From Coprinopsis marcescibilis (lineage: Eukaryota; Basidiomycota; Agaricomycetes; Agaricales; Psathyrellaceae): a DNA stretch of 32,346 nucleotides. Where the stretch lies: the NCBI GenBank assembly GCA_004369085.1, contig ML210415.1:1-32346 (forward strand). The letters are read 5' to 3'. Shown piece by piece: positions 1 through 11,239 of this stretch; the first letter of the stretch is position 1; each line of letters opens with the position of its first letter. Under the pieces are notes generated by a model. That model searched no databases and had not been told where the DNA came from. It saw only the letters and a program-made list of their open reading frames with translations. Both the position numbers and the translations under genes were made by a program.

Positions 1-760
1 CTTTCCCCAAAGGGCAGCCAAGACGTTCGGCTTTTCGGCAGGGCTCGTTTAGAAAATAATCTAGGATTCTAAACCTCCGTGGAAAGTCGTCCACTATGTT
101 GCTGGCCAGTGGCCATCTCAATACCAAGCTGCAGTCCATATCCCCGAGGGGGTGAAGCCGAGATCATTCTGCAAGGCACCCAGCCAATATATATTTCCAT
201 CAGATCGTTACGCACGCTTCCACTGGAAATAGCCGCGCATTCCCATGGCTTGATGTTACCAACGCCTAGGAGGCTGTTCTGCCTGTGCTCGGGGGCAAGT
301 TTGTGACACCATGCTCGGCGCTTGAACACGCTATCTGAGGTGAAATCATTCAACCAATTGGCACCTTGGACGAAGTCAAACTCCTCGAGCGATGCCCACT
401 TTATCGTCTTGCTTCAACCGGCGCTTTCACCTTCGTTCCTGCTGATACAAATGGGTTGGTTCTCTGTGGGACTGACATGATCTCGTGTGGTAAGTACGTA
501 CTTCGCGTCACCCGCTGTACGTACCGTTGCAGCGTGAGACCACCAAGGCTGACAATATCGATATAAAGGAATTGGGTAACGCTCGCTCACCACACGACCC
601 AGTCCACTCTACCTTTCCCCCACCTAGAGAGGTCATACCCACAAGTTGTGGGCTGCTCTGCTTCCGTTCACTCTCATACCCCCGCCCTCTTCGCTTGCTC
701 AGGCTTATTTACGACCCCATCCAGTCATTGAATTGAACTCGGAAGGCGTTGAAAGAGATC
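1..760. other. 5' flank of membrane gene A1; no gene
   Basis: No coding region is supported here. From about position 75 onward the sequence is recognisably similar to 4880-5487, the flank of paralog A2, so it is part of the duplicated unit. Shared blocks include the stretch around 150-245 (matching about 4955-5040) and the stretch around 515-570 (matching about 5275-5325). The short open frames in it are not conserved between the two copies. Confidence 0.6.
562..567 (+). promoter_or_regulatory. TATA box of A1
   Basis: TATAAA preceded by ATCGA, about 195 nt before the A1 start codon. The same block with the same surroundings occurs at 5315-5320, about 170 nt before the A2 start. Its conservation in both duplicates supports it as the core promoter. 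Confidence 0.45.
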
Positions 761-2276
761 ATGGCCGATCCTGGAATCTTATTATCCCCTGAGCAACAGC
801 TCGAAGTCAACCGCACCGAGCAGTATTATGTTATCCTTGCCTTCTGGTTTGGAGTAAGTCTGCACTTAGATGAATGTTGTTGCTCGCTAACGTCACTTCA
901 GGGCTGGATTTATGGTACGGTCGATCCTTGAGAGTCACTCCAAGTTAGGCTCACTCACTTCACCTAGGGATGTATTTCATCCTTTTCATCACTTCAACAT
1001 ACATTACGTGGAAGAGCAACAGCCTCGCCTCTAGGACGAGAGTATCATTGGTACCGGTCCCACCAACTGCGCTCTTCTCGTTCTAACCAGTAATATGACA
1101 TCGGTGGCTCATAGATTTTCTTTTGGGCGACCGTCTGGATGTTTGTGCTTACCACTTATTACATGGGTATGATTTTTCCTCTTGCTCGGTGTCATCGTAT
1201 GCTCACATGTGTCGTAGCCGCAAATATCAGTCGCCACCTGAACGCGTTCTTTGAGTTTCCGGTCAAATATCCGGGCAAATACGCGAAGGAATATCTCAAG
1301 GACTATACTCAGTGGGACAACTGGTCGTTCGCTTTCATCATGGACCTGTTGGTCTGGACAGGCGACGCTCTCGCCGTAAGCGACATTCTCCTTGACGGTG
1401 TCGACCTATGCTCACAGAAGTACAGATATATCGCTGCTTCATTGTCTGGAACCACAACTTCTGGGTAATAATCCTCCCATGTCTTCTGCTTGTATTGAGC
1501 TTCAGTACGTAATCGCAACACTTCTTATACGGCTACATTAACTTCCTGTACGCAGTCATCAACACTACTGCACTGGTCTACTTCAAGAATCCCATGAATG
1601 TTCCGATGCATATCATGAAACCGTTCTTTAACCTGATATACCCTGTCAATATCGCCCAGAGCTGCATCACAACGGGTCTGATTGCGTACAAGCTTTGGAG
1701 TCAGCACCGCGCCACGCGTCGCGCTGGACTTCAGATATCCGTCGGCGTCAACCTTGTCACTGTCATCCGGATCATTGTTGAAAGCGCGGCTATCTTCACT
1801 GTCCAACAAATCATTCTTATGGGATTCTTCTATGCTGGCCATTCTGGTCACCTCTTCCTTCACGGCACATTGATGCCTTGCATCGGTGAGTGCATCCCAT
1901 TAGGTTGCTGTTCTACATGCTAACGCTCGTCGTCCGTCCGCTAGGTATCGTCTTCTTGCTCATCTCCGTCAGAGTCTACGCCGCCAAAGCAAGGGCCAAC
2001 AGCGCAAACACGAATGGTCGTTCTGGCGCAAACGCATCCATGGCTTTCTCTGGTTGGATGCCGGACTGGCGCTCCCCAGGAAACACGTACCATTCAAGGG
2101 GTCAGCCCACCGACAATGCTGTAGCAGTCTCCGTATCGGTTCAACGATCCGTCACACTCGGCGGGCCTGGTCACGGAGTAAACTCCAAGTTTGGCGCTGA
2201 AGAGAACGGCTATGATCGAGGTGATGATTATATCATCTCAGATGGGGACCAGAAAAGAGCGGAACTCGGGGCTTAG
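761..2276 (+). CDS. Seven-helix-like integral membrane protein A1 (function unknown)
   Basis: Exons 761-853, 902-914, 968-1050, 1115-1166, 1218-1375, 1426-1504, 1556-1885 and 1945-2276 join in frame to 379 residues. Exon 2 is only 13 nt. The start is the ATG opening MADPGILLSP, matched in position by A2. I see about seven hydrophobic segments (roughly residues 22-46, 64-82, 114-140, 146-172, 187-212, 225-250 and 258-282). A short N-terminus carries an N-glycosylation site (NRT). A polar tail of about 95 residues, rich in Gly, Ser and Asn, ends the protein. The layout is receptor-like, but I recognise no known receptor signature. It resembles uncharacterised agaricomycete multi-pass membrane proteins. 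Its neighbour downstream, convergent, is a peroxygenase stump. Exon lengths are identical in A2, which supports the model and suggests both copies are intact. Confidence 0.85.
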
Positions 2277-2641
2277 ACAGTATGGTGGCTACGCTTCGAC
2301 AAGACAAAGCTCTATCATTAACATTACTATCCTTTCTTTCATGCTTTCATACCTCGCTTTCCGAGTGCTGTACATCCATCATCCACTGATTAAAAATGCG
2401 GGGCCGTTATCTCGACCACTGTATTATGGGACATAGACTCCCTGGGGCTTGTGTATTTGACTAGTGCTATAATATATCCTTGATGAAATCGATAACGCTT
2501 GACTGAGAATATAACAATCCTTGGGGCCCAATGGTACTATTGAGATAAGTAAGATTGCGAGTGTTGCAGTCGAGTTAGAAGGCACAGCCAGAAAGGAAAG
2601 AGTAAAAGGACGATTAAATCAAAGTTCAAGCACATGGGCCA

Positions 2642-2931
2642 TTAGTTTTGGCCGTACGGGAAGACCTGCGGGCAATCAGGAGAGGCAAAGGGCCCACAAA
2701 AAAAGTCTAGGTTAAGGCTGAAGTTGCGACGGAGAGTTCCAGTTGGGTTGGGGTACAATCCGCGGACTGTGGTGTTCACGAATTCGGTGTAGAGCTTGCT
2801 GAAGTCGAGAATTCCACCTAGACTGTCGTCGGTTGTGAAGGAGTTGACGCTGCTTGTGTTTCTTCCGGGTAAGATGGGGTGGGCGCCAAAAATAACCTCG
2901 ACTCCCTCTGATGAGCTGGGCCTCGCTGTGC
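2642..2931 (-). pseudogene. 3' stump of a long unspecific peroxygenase
   Basis: Reading the minus strand up to a TAA at 2642-2644 gives about 97 codons with no stop. They match the C-terminal quarter of UPO-2 almost residue for residue, including the GRN, YPNPTGTLRR and CPQVFPYG blocks. Similarity to UPO-2 stops at about 2931, in the middle of its last exon (UPO-2 counterpart about 7385-7674). The heme-ligand Cys, the Glu-Gly-Asp motif and the distal Arg and Glu are therefore all missing, and no start codon remains. The Cys of the C-terminal disulfide region (DFC in UPO-2) is Ser here. The uninterrupted frame suggests the truncation is recent. It sits about 365 nt after A1, as UPO-2 sits about 390 nt after A2. 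Confidence 0.88.
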
Positions 2932-4880
2932 TCTCCCTGATTTAGTCACCCACTCTCTGCTACTAGCAATTAGCTTAGGAAGAGGCCTAGAGATTTACCC
3001 ACGGTTGACGCACACCTTTAATTAAGAGACGTGGGCATCACCAGTTGGTCAACCCCACTTCATTCTGATTTGACTGATTCTCTTCCAATGCAGTCCAGTC
3101 TCTCCACACGAGCTTGTAAGTACTTACATCCTGCGACTGTGTTACTGCTGAACTCGATTTTTATCGGTTCAAAGCAGGCATGCGCGCTGCCGAGCTGAAT
3201 CATAACATAATAGGCCAAGTTGCGAGCTCGGCGCAAGAGACAAACTCAGACAACATAAGGAGATTAGACTATACTAGATAGACTATATTTGATTCGATTA
3301 GATTGATTAGTGATTAGATTGGTCGATGGTGGCTGTTCGAGGTGTTCAAGGTGCGGCCTCACGAGGCTTGCGCCTGGCCCTCACAACTAGACTCTGGAAC
3401 TTGCATGTACATATATACTCTAGTACCACACCCCAGAGACATACATTCTCAGATATGCCCGTACCAAAGTTGAAGAGATGACATGATGGCTTGCTCGCAT
3501 TCACATATCTTGAGTTGGGCTAATCTTTACCACCTATTTCGTCGACCAAGTAAGTGTCTTCAAGTCCGCCTCTTCCACCTGATCCTTCATGACCAGACAG
3601 TTCCCTACGCTGTGGTGCCTCGACGGGACCGGGGAGACATTCGTAAGTCGTGACAACGGGGTTCCCAGCTCCTATCGTCATCGATACTGACGAAGGTCTC
3701 AAAAATGACACTCGGTATTGGCAGCTGGCTGGTACATAGCAGCATCGCACCGTAGTTCATGCTTACCATACAGTGTTTGCCTACTGAATCGAACAGACTA
3801 CGGATGTATCTTGCCGATGGACCACATGCATAATGTCTTGTCTTGTTTGCCTCTAGGTTTTTAGCATCTGGAAAGGGCTGCCAAAGTTGTTCCAAGTGTA
3901 CGCAAGAGATCCAAGCTTGCTCAATTGCAAGAATTGATATCGGATACTGAGCTGATTGATGCGGGAGGAAGGTGACGTATAAAGGCATTGGCTCCGAAGT
4001 GGAAAGTGTCCAATTCTCCGCCGCTCTGGCTTCTTTCATCAGAGGTTTCTGTCAGACCTTGATTTGTACGGCTCTCGATCAAACACGAGACTCGCCACTT
4101 ACGACAGCTGTTAGGAACTTAAAGTCAGTAAGCCGCCCGCCGCTGCTACATATACTGCTCAAATCTATAAGTACCAAGCAGGACTGTGGGTGTGTGTGTA
4201 GGACAGAGAAAGGCCAAGCTGGCCACCGCCCTTCCAGGTAATTACGGGGGAGATCCCAGTAGGAGGCGTTCAAGTACGCCATAATTTTATGACTGTTCGC
4301 GTATCGATCTCGTCGAGACCACATATCATTTTCCAGCCCTATCTCCTGGGAAACAAAGTTAAAAATATGTATTCAGTTACGAAACAGACACACGATAAAA
4401 ATATGAAATCATTCTGGAAGCTGGGTGTTAGCCTCGAGGACTCGGTGCCTTCCTTTGAAACGAAGCATGCATAATCCAAATATATTATGTCAAAATCCGT
4501 ATATATATGTAGTCCGAATGCCTGTCTGTGTCCAGGAAACTTGAAAGATGGATGCTTAAAGGCTATTCAAATAGAAGCACATGTTGTTCCCTGTCAACAG
4601 AACTGCCGGCGGCCGCCGCGCGTCCGGACCACTGGCAAACTATATAGGCATTCCCGCTACATACCGCATCGTTCCCTCACCTAGATTCAACGCTTCTTTC
4701 TCAACATACGTCAAAAAATCAGCCAGCTACAAGGAGGTATCGGACACATTGGGCAGCTCTCCCCTTAATTTCGGAGCATGTTGTTGACATAGTGAAGTGA
4801 ATTCTCGGTCGGTTTTGTATGAAGGACCATGAGAAGGACTTAATTTGCGATGATGAGTAGCTTAAGTTCGGGTTGAACCA
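2932..4880. other. Unassigned 2-kb block between the two duplicated units
   Basis: This stretch replaces the 5' part of the truncated peroxygenase and has no counterpart near UPO-2. I find no gene I can support. The longest open frame (3605-4039, minus, 144 codons) has no signal peptide, membrane segment or family motif I recognise, and no clean promoter context. Position 3262-3325 is low-complexity with repeated GATTAG-like words. A TATAAA-like site at about 3977 has no gene after it. Confidence 0.5.
3262..3325. repeat. Degenerate GATTAG/GATTGATTAG low-complexity tract
   Basis: Several imperfect copies of GATTAG or GATTGA words lie head to tail in about 64 nt, unlike the surrounding sequence. 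It may be a slipped microsatellite within an old repeat element. Confidence 0.5.
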
Positions 4881-5314
4881 AAAACCTTAAAGAACTCTAG
4901 AGCATTATGTGCGGCTGGCTGTAGGTCGACAGCTTCATATTCCTGACGGAGTGAAACCGAGATTCTGCAAGGCACCGCCATTTATATACATCAGATTGTT
5001 ACGTAGGCTTCCACGGAAATAGCCGTGCAGCATTCCCATGGCCCAATGATGAACGGGACTCGCCCCAGGCCCCCTCTGCTCGCAAGCAGAAGTGCGCCAT
5101 ATACCATGCTCGATGTTGACCCCAAACTGAAACCATTCAACCTTGGGAGATATCGAGCTCACTGTCCCGCCTCAACTGGCATAGTCTTGTCGTTCTCGTT
5201 CCTGATGATACAAATGGGGTGTCTGTGGGACTCTCATGATCATGTGTGGTAAGGGTACGCACTCCGCGCCACCCGCTGTACGTACCATCTCAGCGTGAGA
5301 CGTGACAATATCGA

Positions 5315-5320
5315 TATAAA
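5315..5320 (+). promoter_or_regulatory. TATA box of A2
   Basis: TATAAA preceded by ATCGA, the exact counterpart of 562-567 in front of A1. It lies about 170 nt before the A2 start codon. Confidence 0.45.
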
Positions 5321-5487
5321 GAAACTTCGTAACGCTCGTTAACGACAGGACCGCATAGTACCTTTCCCCCACCTAGAGCATAGCCGCAAGTTGTGGGCTG
5401 CCAATCTACCGTTCCCTTTCATCCCCCGCCCACTCATTAACGACTCCATCCAGTCATTGACTTGAACTTGGAAAGCCTTTGTACGAG

Positions 5488-6996
5488 ATGGCAATCGCTG
5501 GAGTCGAATTATCCCCTGCGCAACTGCTCGAGCTTAACCGCACCGAGCAATATTATGTTATTCTTGCTTTCTGGTTTGGAGTGAGTCTTCATATGGATCA
5601 GTGTTGCTGCTCGCTAACATCGCTGTAGGGCTGGATTTACGGTACGATAGATTCCTGAGATTCATTTCATGTTGAAAGTTACTCACTTCACGTAGGAATG
5701 TATTTCATCCTTTTCATCACTTCAACGTACATTACGTGGAAGAGCAACAGCCTTGGCTCCAGGTCGAGAGTATCATTGGTACCCAGTCTCCCTCGACCTC
5801 CATGTTCTTGCCACAACCTGACATCTTTGGCTCGTAGATCTTCTTTTGGGCAACCGTCTGGATGTTTGTGCTTACCACTTACTACATGGGTGCGCCTTTT
5901 CCTATCTTCCGGTGTCTTTGTAGACTCACATGCGTCGTAGCTGCAAATATTAGTCGCCATCTGAACGCTTTCTTTGAGTTTCCGGTCAAAAATCCAGGAA
6001 AATATGCAAAGGAGTATCTCAAGGACTATACTCAATGGGACAACTGGTCATTCGCGTTCATAATGGACCTATTAGTCTGGACAGGTGACGCTCTCGCTGT
6101 AAGTGCTCCTTCTGATAGGTGTCGACTTATGCTCACAAGAATATAGATATATCGCTGCTTCATTGTCTGGAACCACAACTTGTGGACGATCATTGTCCCA
6201 TGTCTTCTACTTGTACTGAGCTTCAGTAAGTACTCGCAACACTTCTCGCACGGATATACTGACTCCCTGTATAGTCATCAACACTACAGCGCTAGTTTAC
6301 TTCAAAAATCCCGCGAATGTCCCGATGCACATTATGAAACCGTTCTTTAACCTGATATACCCTGTCAACATTGCCCAGAGCTGCATCACGACGGGTCTTA
6401 TTGCGTTCAAGCTTTGGAGTCAGCATCGCGCCACGCGTCGTGCTGGCCTTCAGATATCCGTCGGCGTCAACCTTGTCACTGTCATCCGGATCATTGTTGA
6501 AAGCGCGGCTATCTTCACGGTCCAGCAAATCATTCTTATGGGATTCTTCTACGCTGGCCACTCTGGTCACCTTTTCCTCCACGGCACATTGATGCCTTGC
6601 ATTGGTGAGTATTATCGTCGGTTACTGCTACTCGACATATTGACAACTGTCGCCCGTTCCCTAGGCATTGTCTTCCTGCTCATTTCCGTCAGAGTCTACG
6701 CCGCCAGATCAAGGGCCAATAGCACAAATACGAATGGACGTTCTGGCGCACACGCATCATTGGCTTTCTCTGGTTGGATGCCGGACTGGCGCACTCCAGG
6801 AAACACGTACAATTCCAGAAGTCAGCCCACCGACAACGCTGTCGCAGTATCTGTCTCGGTTCAACGATCCGTCACACTCGGTGGGCCCGGTCATGGAGTA
6901 AACTCCAAGTTTGGCGCTGAAGAGAACGGTTCTGATCGAGGGGATGATTATATCATCTCAGACGGGGACCAGAAAAGAGCGGAACTTGGGCCATAG
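5488..6996 (+). CDS. Seven-helix-like integral membrane protein A2 (function unknown)
   Basis: This is the paralog of A1, 379 residues, with exons 5488-5580, 5629-5641, 5696-5778, 5838-5889, 5941-6098, 6147-6225, 6275-6604 and 6665-6996. All eight exon lengths equal those of A1, including the 13-nt exon 2. The N-terminus differs most (MAIAGVELSPAQ against MADPGILLSPEQ). The membrane core is nearly identical, including the FWATVWMFVLTTYYM segment and a long loop after helix 2 with EFPVK and KEYLKDYTQWDNW. The polar C-terminal tail has a few substitutions only. No stops or frameshifts are seen, so both copies appear functional. A complete peroxygenase (UPO-2) lies downstream in convergent orientation, 388 nt away. 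The biochemical role is unknown. Confidence 0.87.
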
Positions 6997-7384
6997 GTAC
7001 AGTGGAGACGCTTCCCCATTCAACGACGACATAGCTATATCATTATCATATCTACCTTGCTTTTATGCTTTCACGCTCTGGTGCTTCACTTTATCAGTGA
7101 AGCACATCATCTTTTCACTAAAATTGCGAGGCCGTTATCTCGACACATTGTATTACGGAACCTAGACTCTCTGGAGATTAATGTACACCTGATGCCATTG
7201 ATAACGCTCGAGGCAGAATGCCTCAAACCCCGGGACAATGGTACAGTTGGAGTAAGTCTAGAACTCGAAGAATACAGTATGCCCGATGCCGAAGTCGGGT
7301 CAGAAATACGAGTCGAGCAGCACGAATCAAAGTAGTGACATCATATAATACTATTATTATACACGTTCAGGCTAGTTACGATCA

Positions 7385-8744
7385 TCAGTCGCGGCCGTAG
7401 GGGAAGATCTGCGGGCACCCAGAAGAGGCCACAGACCCATAGAAAAAGTCTAGGTTAAGGTTCAGGTTGCGACGGAGAGTTCCAGTTGGATTTGGATACA
7501 ATCCGCGGACTGTGGTGTTAACAAATTCGGTGTAGAATTTGCAGAAGTCGAGGATTCCACCTAGACTGTCGTCGGTGGTGAATGAGTTAACACTTCCCGT
7601 GTTTCTTCCAGGTAAAATGGGATGTGCGCCAAAAATAACATCAACTCCTTCTGATGAGCTGGGCTTGGATGCGCGGAAGAAGCCCCGTGGGAACTTCATA
7701 TTCTTGAAGAAGGCCTCTGCAGCATCCATGCTCATGTGTTGGGCCTCTCCTGGTGCGGTGCGCCTTCCATCAACGAAAAGGTTGACTGGGAATGCGGCTT
7801 CTGCAAAAACTGTTATGTGGCGAAGACCGAAGAGGGACAAGTTGGGGTTTGTGGCGATCGACTGCTGAATGCGTTCATGGCGCAGCTCTGATGCAACGGT
7901 GAGGTTGTAGAAACCACCGCCGAAGCGGTTACTGAAGTCTTTCATCTTAGTCTTCTGGTTAGCCAAGCCAAATGCAATATACGATGTCTCTAACCTGATC
8001 GAATAGCGTCTGGTTGAAACTGTGGTTGTCACCGAAGAAGTCATCCCCTGAAGAAGCATGAGACCAAAAAATATAAAACGTGAACTAGTCATACCTCGTG
8101 TCATGCTTGCATCACCCTCGAAGGTTCCGTGGTTACTGATACCGCCAACAATGGCAGGTGCAGGAGGGTCTGGGCCAGTCTTTCGCGTTTTCCCGCCAAT
8201 ACTAAGTAGGTCGGTGATTGGGTTTCCATCGACGAGGTGAGCAGCATAGGTCGTGAAGCGCGCAGCGCTGTTCTCCATATTAAAACCTTCGGTGAAATAA
8301 ATAAGTAACCCTCCCTACATATTTTGAAAGTTCGTGACATACCTTCCTGCACCGCAGTCACGATCTGAGCTGGGGTCGCGACGCCATCCCGCGGAAGGTA
8401 CTGATAGTGGGTGAGGGTCAGCTCCAGCGCCATACCAGACTAATGAGTTTTATACTAACCCCATGGGAAGCCAATGTATTCAGCCCGGGGCATGGGCCTC
8501 TGATGTCGTTCCTTCCAGCGGCCCTGAATGGATGCGCCCTATCGTCGACCAGCTTGGGGCCGGTGAAAGATGGTGGTCCGGGTGGGGATGGAGGAACGCG
8601 AGGCCTCAGCGTTGGGACAATTTCTTCAAGCTGCCTCTCAGACAATCCGCCAAGGGAGGCGTAAGGTGGAAAGGCCAGAACGGGAGCCAGGCCGGATAAC
8701 ATCGCCGCAAGGACCAATGATATCGGGATACTAAGACGAACCAT
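7385..8744 (-). CDS. UPO-2: long heme-thiolate unspecific peroxygenase, secreted
   Basis: Exons (minus) 8744-8460, 8400-8343, 8286-8095, 8047-7995 and 7945-7385 give 382 residues, the usual size for long UPO precursors. The start is the ATG before a hydrophobic signal peptide (residues 1 to about 24, ending near VLAF). A propeptide-like stretch with LGGLSERQLEEIVP and a Pro-rich run follows. Cys85 in RGPCPGLN is the proximal heme ligand. Glu171-Gly172-Asp173 is the EGD motif (Mg and heme-propionate site). Arg238 and Glu245 in LRHITVFAEAAFP match the charge-stabilising Arg and acid-base Glu of AaeUPO. Cys in DFCKFYT and in GCPQIFPYG are the likely C-terminal disulfide. The family transfers oxygen from H2O2 to C-H and C=C bonds outside the cell. 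Met118 replaces the channel Phe69 of AaeUPO. It is convergent with A2. Confidence 0.95.
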
Positions 8745-8838
8745 GGTTGAAGTGGGAACTGGTGTTGGAGTCGAGGGTCGAAAAGAGGATGAAAAATGTG
8801 TTAAGGTATTCTGGTTACTTGCAAGCTGACAATCTTCC

Positions 8839-8846
8839 TTCTTATA
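8839..8846 (-). promoter_or_regulatory. TATA box of UPO-2
   Basis: TATAAGAA on the minus strand, 95-102 nt before the start codon. UPO-3 and UPO-4 have a near-identical TATAAGAG at a comparable place. Confidence 0.5.
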
Positions 8847-10298
8847 CCTGACCACCCTAAATAACCATCGCGTCACATTGTTCTGTTGACCCGGTATTGA
8901 CCTGTGCTGCACTGCGCAAACGTGCCTTTCTGCATAAATGCCCCGTGAGTATTCCGATAGTACCTTCTGATCGCTGCTGATAGCGAATCTCGCATAGCCC
9001 TTTGGCAGCACATTACGTTCACTAAGCGCAGTCATAATCCAGTAAATTCAACCTGGGTAAAGGAAACTGAACACTTAGATCAGAAAGGATGAGTAGCGGC
9101 AGTATTCCAAGTGAAGGTGATAGACATCGACGAAACAACGCAGCAAGCCTCCCTAAATGTATCACACAATTGCCCATGGTGCATCTTCCTAAATGTTGAT
9201 ACTCTGCCTCTCGCATGTGGTTTAAAACATCATATCTACATACCTTACAGTGGGTGAGAAGTAGGCCTATCCAGATTCGCGATGTGTTGTCTCCCAGGAG
9301 CATTTTCGAGCTGCTATACTCCTACCATTTTCAAAATGAGCAATTTAGTCCGAGTAAGCGTGTGATTTCTCAGATGTTCGGGAGCTCGAGGCCTGTGGTG
9401 ATTCCTAAATTGAGTGAGGGCTTTTCATATTTTTACTCCTTTCGAGCTTCAGCTTTCCATGTTCCGTTAGCCGTGAAAGGTTCTCGCTGATCCATGACGA
9501 TTACTGCACATCTCAGGGGACGCTCAGCCTCTCGCTTTGTCTACCCTTCGTAACGCCATCGTGGATGTCTCAAAGCCGTTCCAGCTTATAAAGATAGACG
9601 CAAAGGCCCGGCATACTAGGCGTTGGTTGGGCTGTGAAGGTAGATGGCTGTCGAGAAACTGCTGTTGCATTCACAGGTATTGCCGGAGAGACGGGAGTTA
9701 AGCACAGGGTCAGATGTAATGAACAACACGCGAGATCCCATTGGAGCGGTTGTAAAACGTTAGTCTCAAACCAAACAACGGGATATTTGACAGGAATCTA
9801 TGAGAGCAGTGTGATAGAGCATCTCCGATTGTCTCCGTTCAAAGTGGAATGATTGCATGCCCCGTGTGTTTGGCCTCCCTGTCTGACGAAGCAGGTCAGG
9901 TTTGCCGAGAATCCGAAGCTCGCCCTTGTTCTCGATGGTATTTTGCCAGACACCCATCGTGGACCCCCACGGGTGAGCATCAATGAGGCGTCTGGAACGC
10001 AGGGGATTGGTAACAGCATATCTCAAATTCGACGGCGCCGCGCAATCCGCAAAGCAGTAAGAATCTGGGATGATCCGCAATACAAATCCTCAGGATTTCC
10101 AATCTTGGCCTTACGTACGAACAGTTAAGCCACATACGAATTTACTTCCCTTGTTCAGGAAACCAGTATGACACGAAGTGTACAAAGCTAGGCGTACAAG
10201 CTACAGTCCATGTCCTGACACCAACGCTGGGTATCTGGGGGTAAGGCGATAAGTGATCGATGGTGCCTCAAAGGAAGAGCCTTACCCACAAAAGGTCA
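8847..10298. other. Intergenic region, no gene seen
   Basis: About 1.45 kb between the UPO-2 promoter and the 3' end of the DUF8021 gene. Open frames here are short and on both strands, without family motifs, signal peptides or splice-joined extensions that I can support. Confidence 0.5.
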
Positions 10299-11126
10299 TC
10301 ATGCGTTGCAAGGCGCCTCCGGGAGGTCGTTGCACTTGAGCACAGTCATTGTGTGCACATATCGAATACCACTCTTCTCCAGGCGGAAAAGGTGACTATC
10401 AGGGCTATGGGTTGGTCCACCGAAGTTGAACATGACGTTGATGGCTCCGTAGGCTTGGTCGATCACGTAGCGTCGGTTAAGCATAGGGATGCCTGTGGGG
10501 AATCCAACATCGCAAGTATCTGTATCGGAGCCGGTACCAGTGTAGATACCTCCCTCGAGACGAGCACAAGGGAAGTGGAAAGGAACTCGGACGGTATTGT
10601 CGGTGAACTTGTTGAGGTAAGCGTCGGCGGCCTTTCGCAGTGTTTCTCGGCTGTCTTGCTGGTCCTTGGGAATCTCGTACCAATTCTCGCGCTGAGTCCA
10701 GTATAGGGTTCCCGTGGCGTTAAAGAGCCAATCACCCTGGTCAGTGACAAGGGTCTCGACCTTGGCAATCTCACCACCGCCACCGTGCGATGGCAAACGG
10801 ATCTGTGTGCCGATGACGTATGGGTGGGTCGGGTCCGTCACAACGAGCTGGGTGAACGTGGAGCACTCTGAGGTGTCATGGATGCTGTGTGCGTTATCGA
10901 TTTTGAGAGACTGAGAAAGGATACCAGTCGCGATGTCGGCTGGTTGGAAATTTTCCGTGTATACGCCGGTGCTGGAGAAGTTAAGGCCGCTCACGTCACC
11001 AGCCGTTTGTGCAGCGACGTAGCGGTCTGTGACCTGCTTGAGAAGGGCAATGCTGCAGTGAGCCTGGACGCTGGTAGGAATGAGGACCAACGCAAGGGTG
11101 ACCAAGGACGATATGGATGATAACAT
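10299..11126 (-). CDS. Secreted DUF8021-type protein
   Basis: A single uninterrupted frame of 275 residues starts at the ATG in front of a clear signal peptide (residues 1-22, MLSSISSLVT... to VQA). The mature part starts at His-Cys. Blocks I recognise from the fungal DUF8021 family are GVYTENFQPADI, KIDNAHSIHDTSECSTF, PYVIGTQIR, GDWLFNATGTLYW, DSRETLRKAADAYL, FPCARLEGG, NRRYVIDQAYGAINV and RYVHTMTV. Six cysteines (24, 88, 187, 205, 265, 273) suggest three disulfides. The family is common in secreted proteomes of filamentous fungi and has no established activity. Its fold may be of the NTF2-like kind, which is inference. It has no intron, unlike every other gene here, and lies between two peroxygenases in the same orientation. 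A TATA-like AAATAAAAG is about 105-112 nt upstream. Confidence 0.85.
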   Translation of the reverse strand: MLSSISSLVTLALVLIPTSVQAHCSIALLKQVTDRYVAAQTAGDVSGLNFSSTGVYTENFQPADIATGILSQSLKIDNAHSIHDTSECSTFTQLVVTDPTHPYVIGTQIRLPSHGGGGEIAKVETLVTDQGDWLFNATGTLYWTQRENWYEIPKDQQDSRETLRKAADAYLNKFTDNTVRVPFHFPCARLEGGIYTGTGSDTDTCDVGFPTGIPMLNRRYVIDQAYGAINVMFNFGGPTHSPDSHLFRLEKSGIRYVHTMTVLKCNDLPEAPCNA

Positions 11127-11239
11127 GTTATCTACCAGCCCTATGTCAGATCAAAATCGAAAAGTAGACGTACAGACTCACTGCCTGTTGGTTGGTACAG
11201 TTGTGACGAATATCCCGTAGGCCAGTCCGCTTTTATTTC

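Noticed and set aside
3140..3470. Possible solo LTR (TG...CA, TATA-like stretch)
   Set aside because: No matching target duplication or second LTR copy in the window, and ends could not be fixed.
3605..4039. 144-codon open frame on the minus strand
   Set aside because: No family motif, signal peptide or membrane segment, overlaps other random frames, and has no paralog or promoter context.
10260..10706. 148-codon plus-strand frame
   Set aside because: Antisense shadow of the DUF8021 gene.
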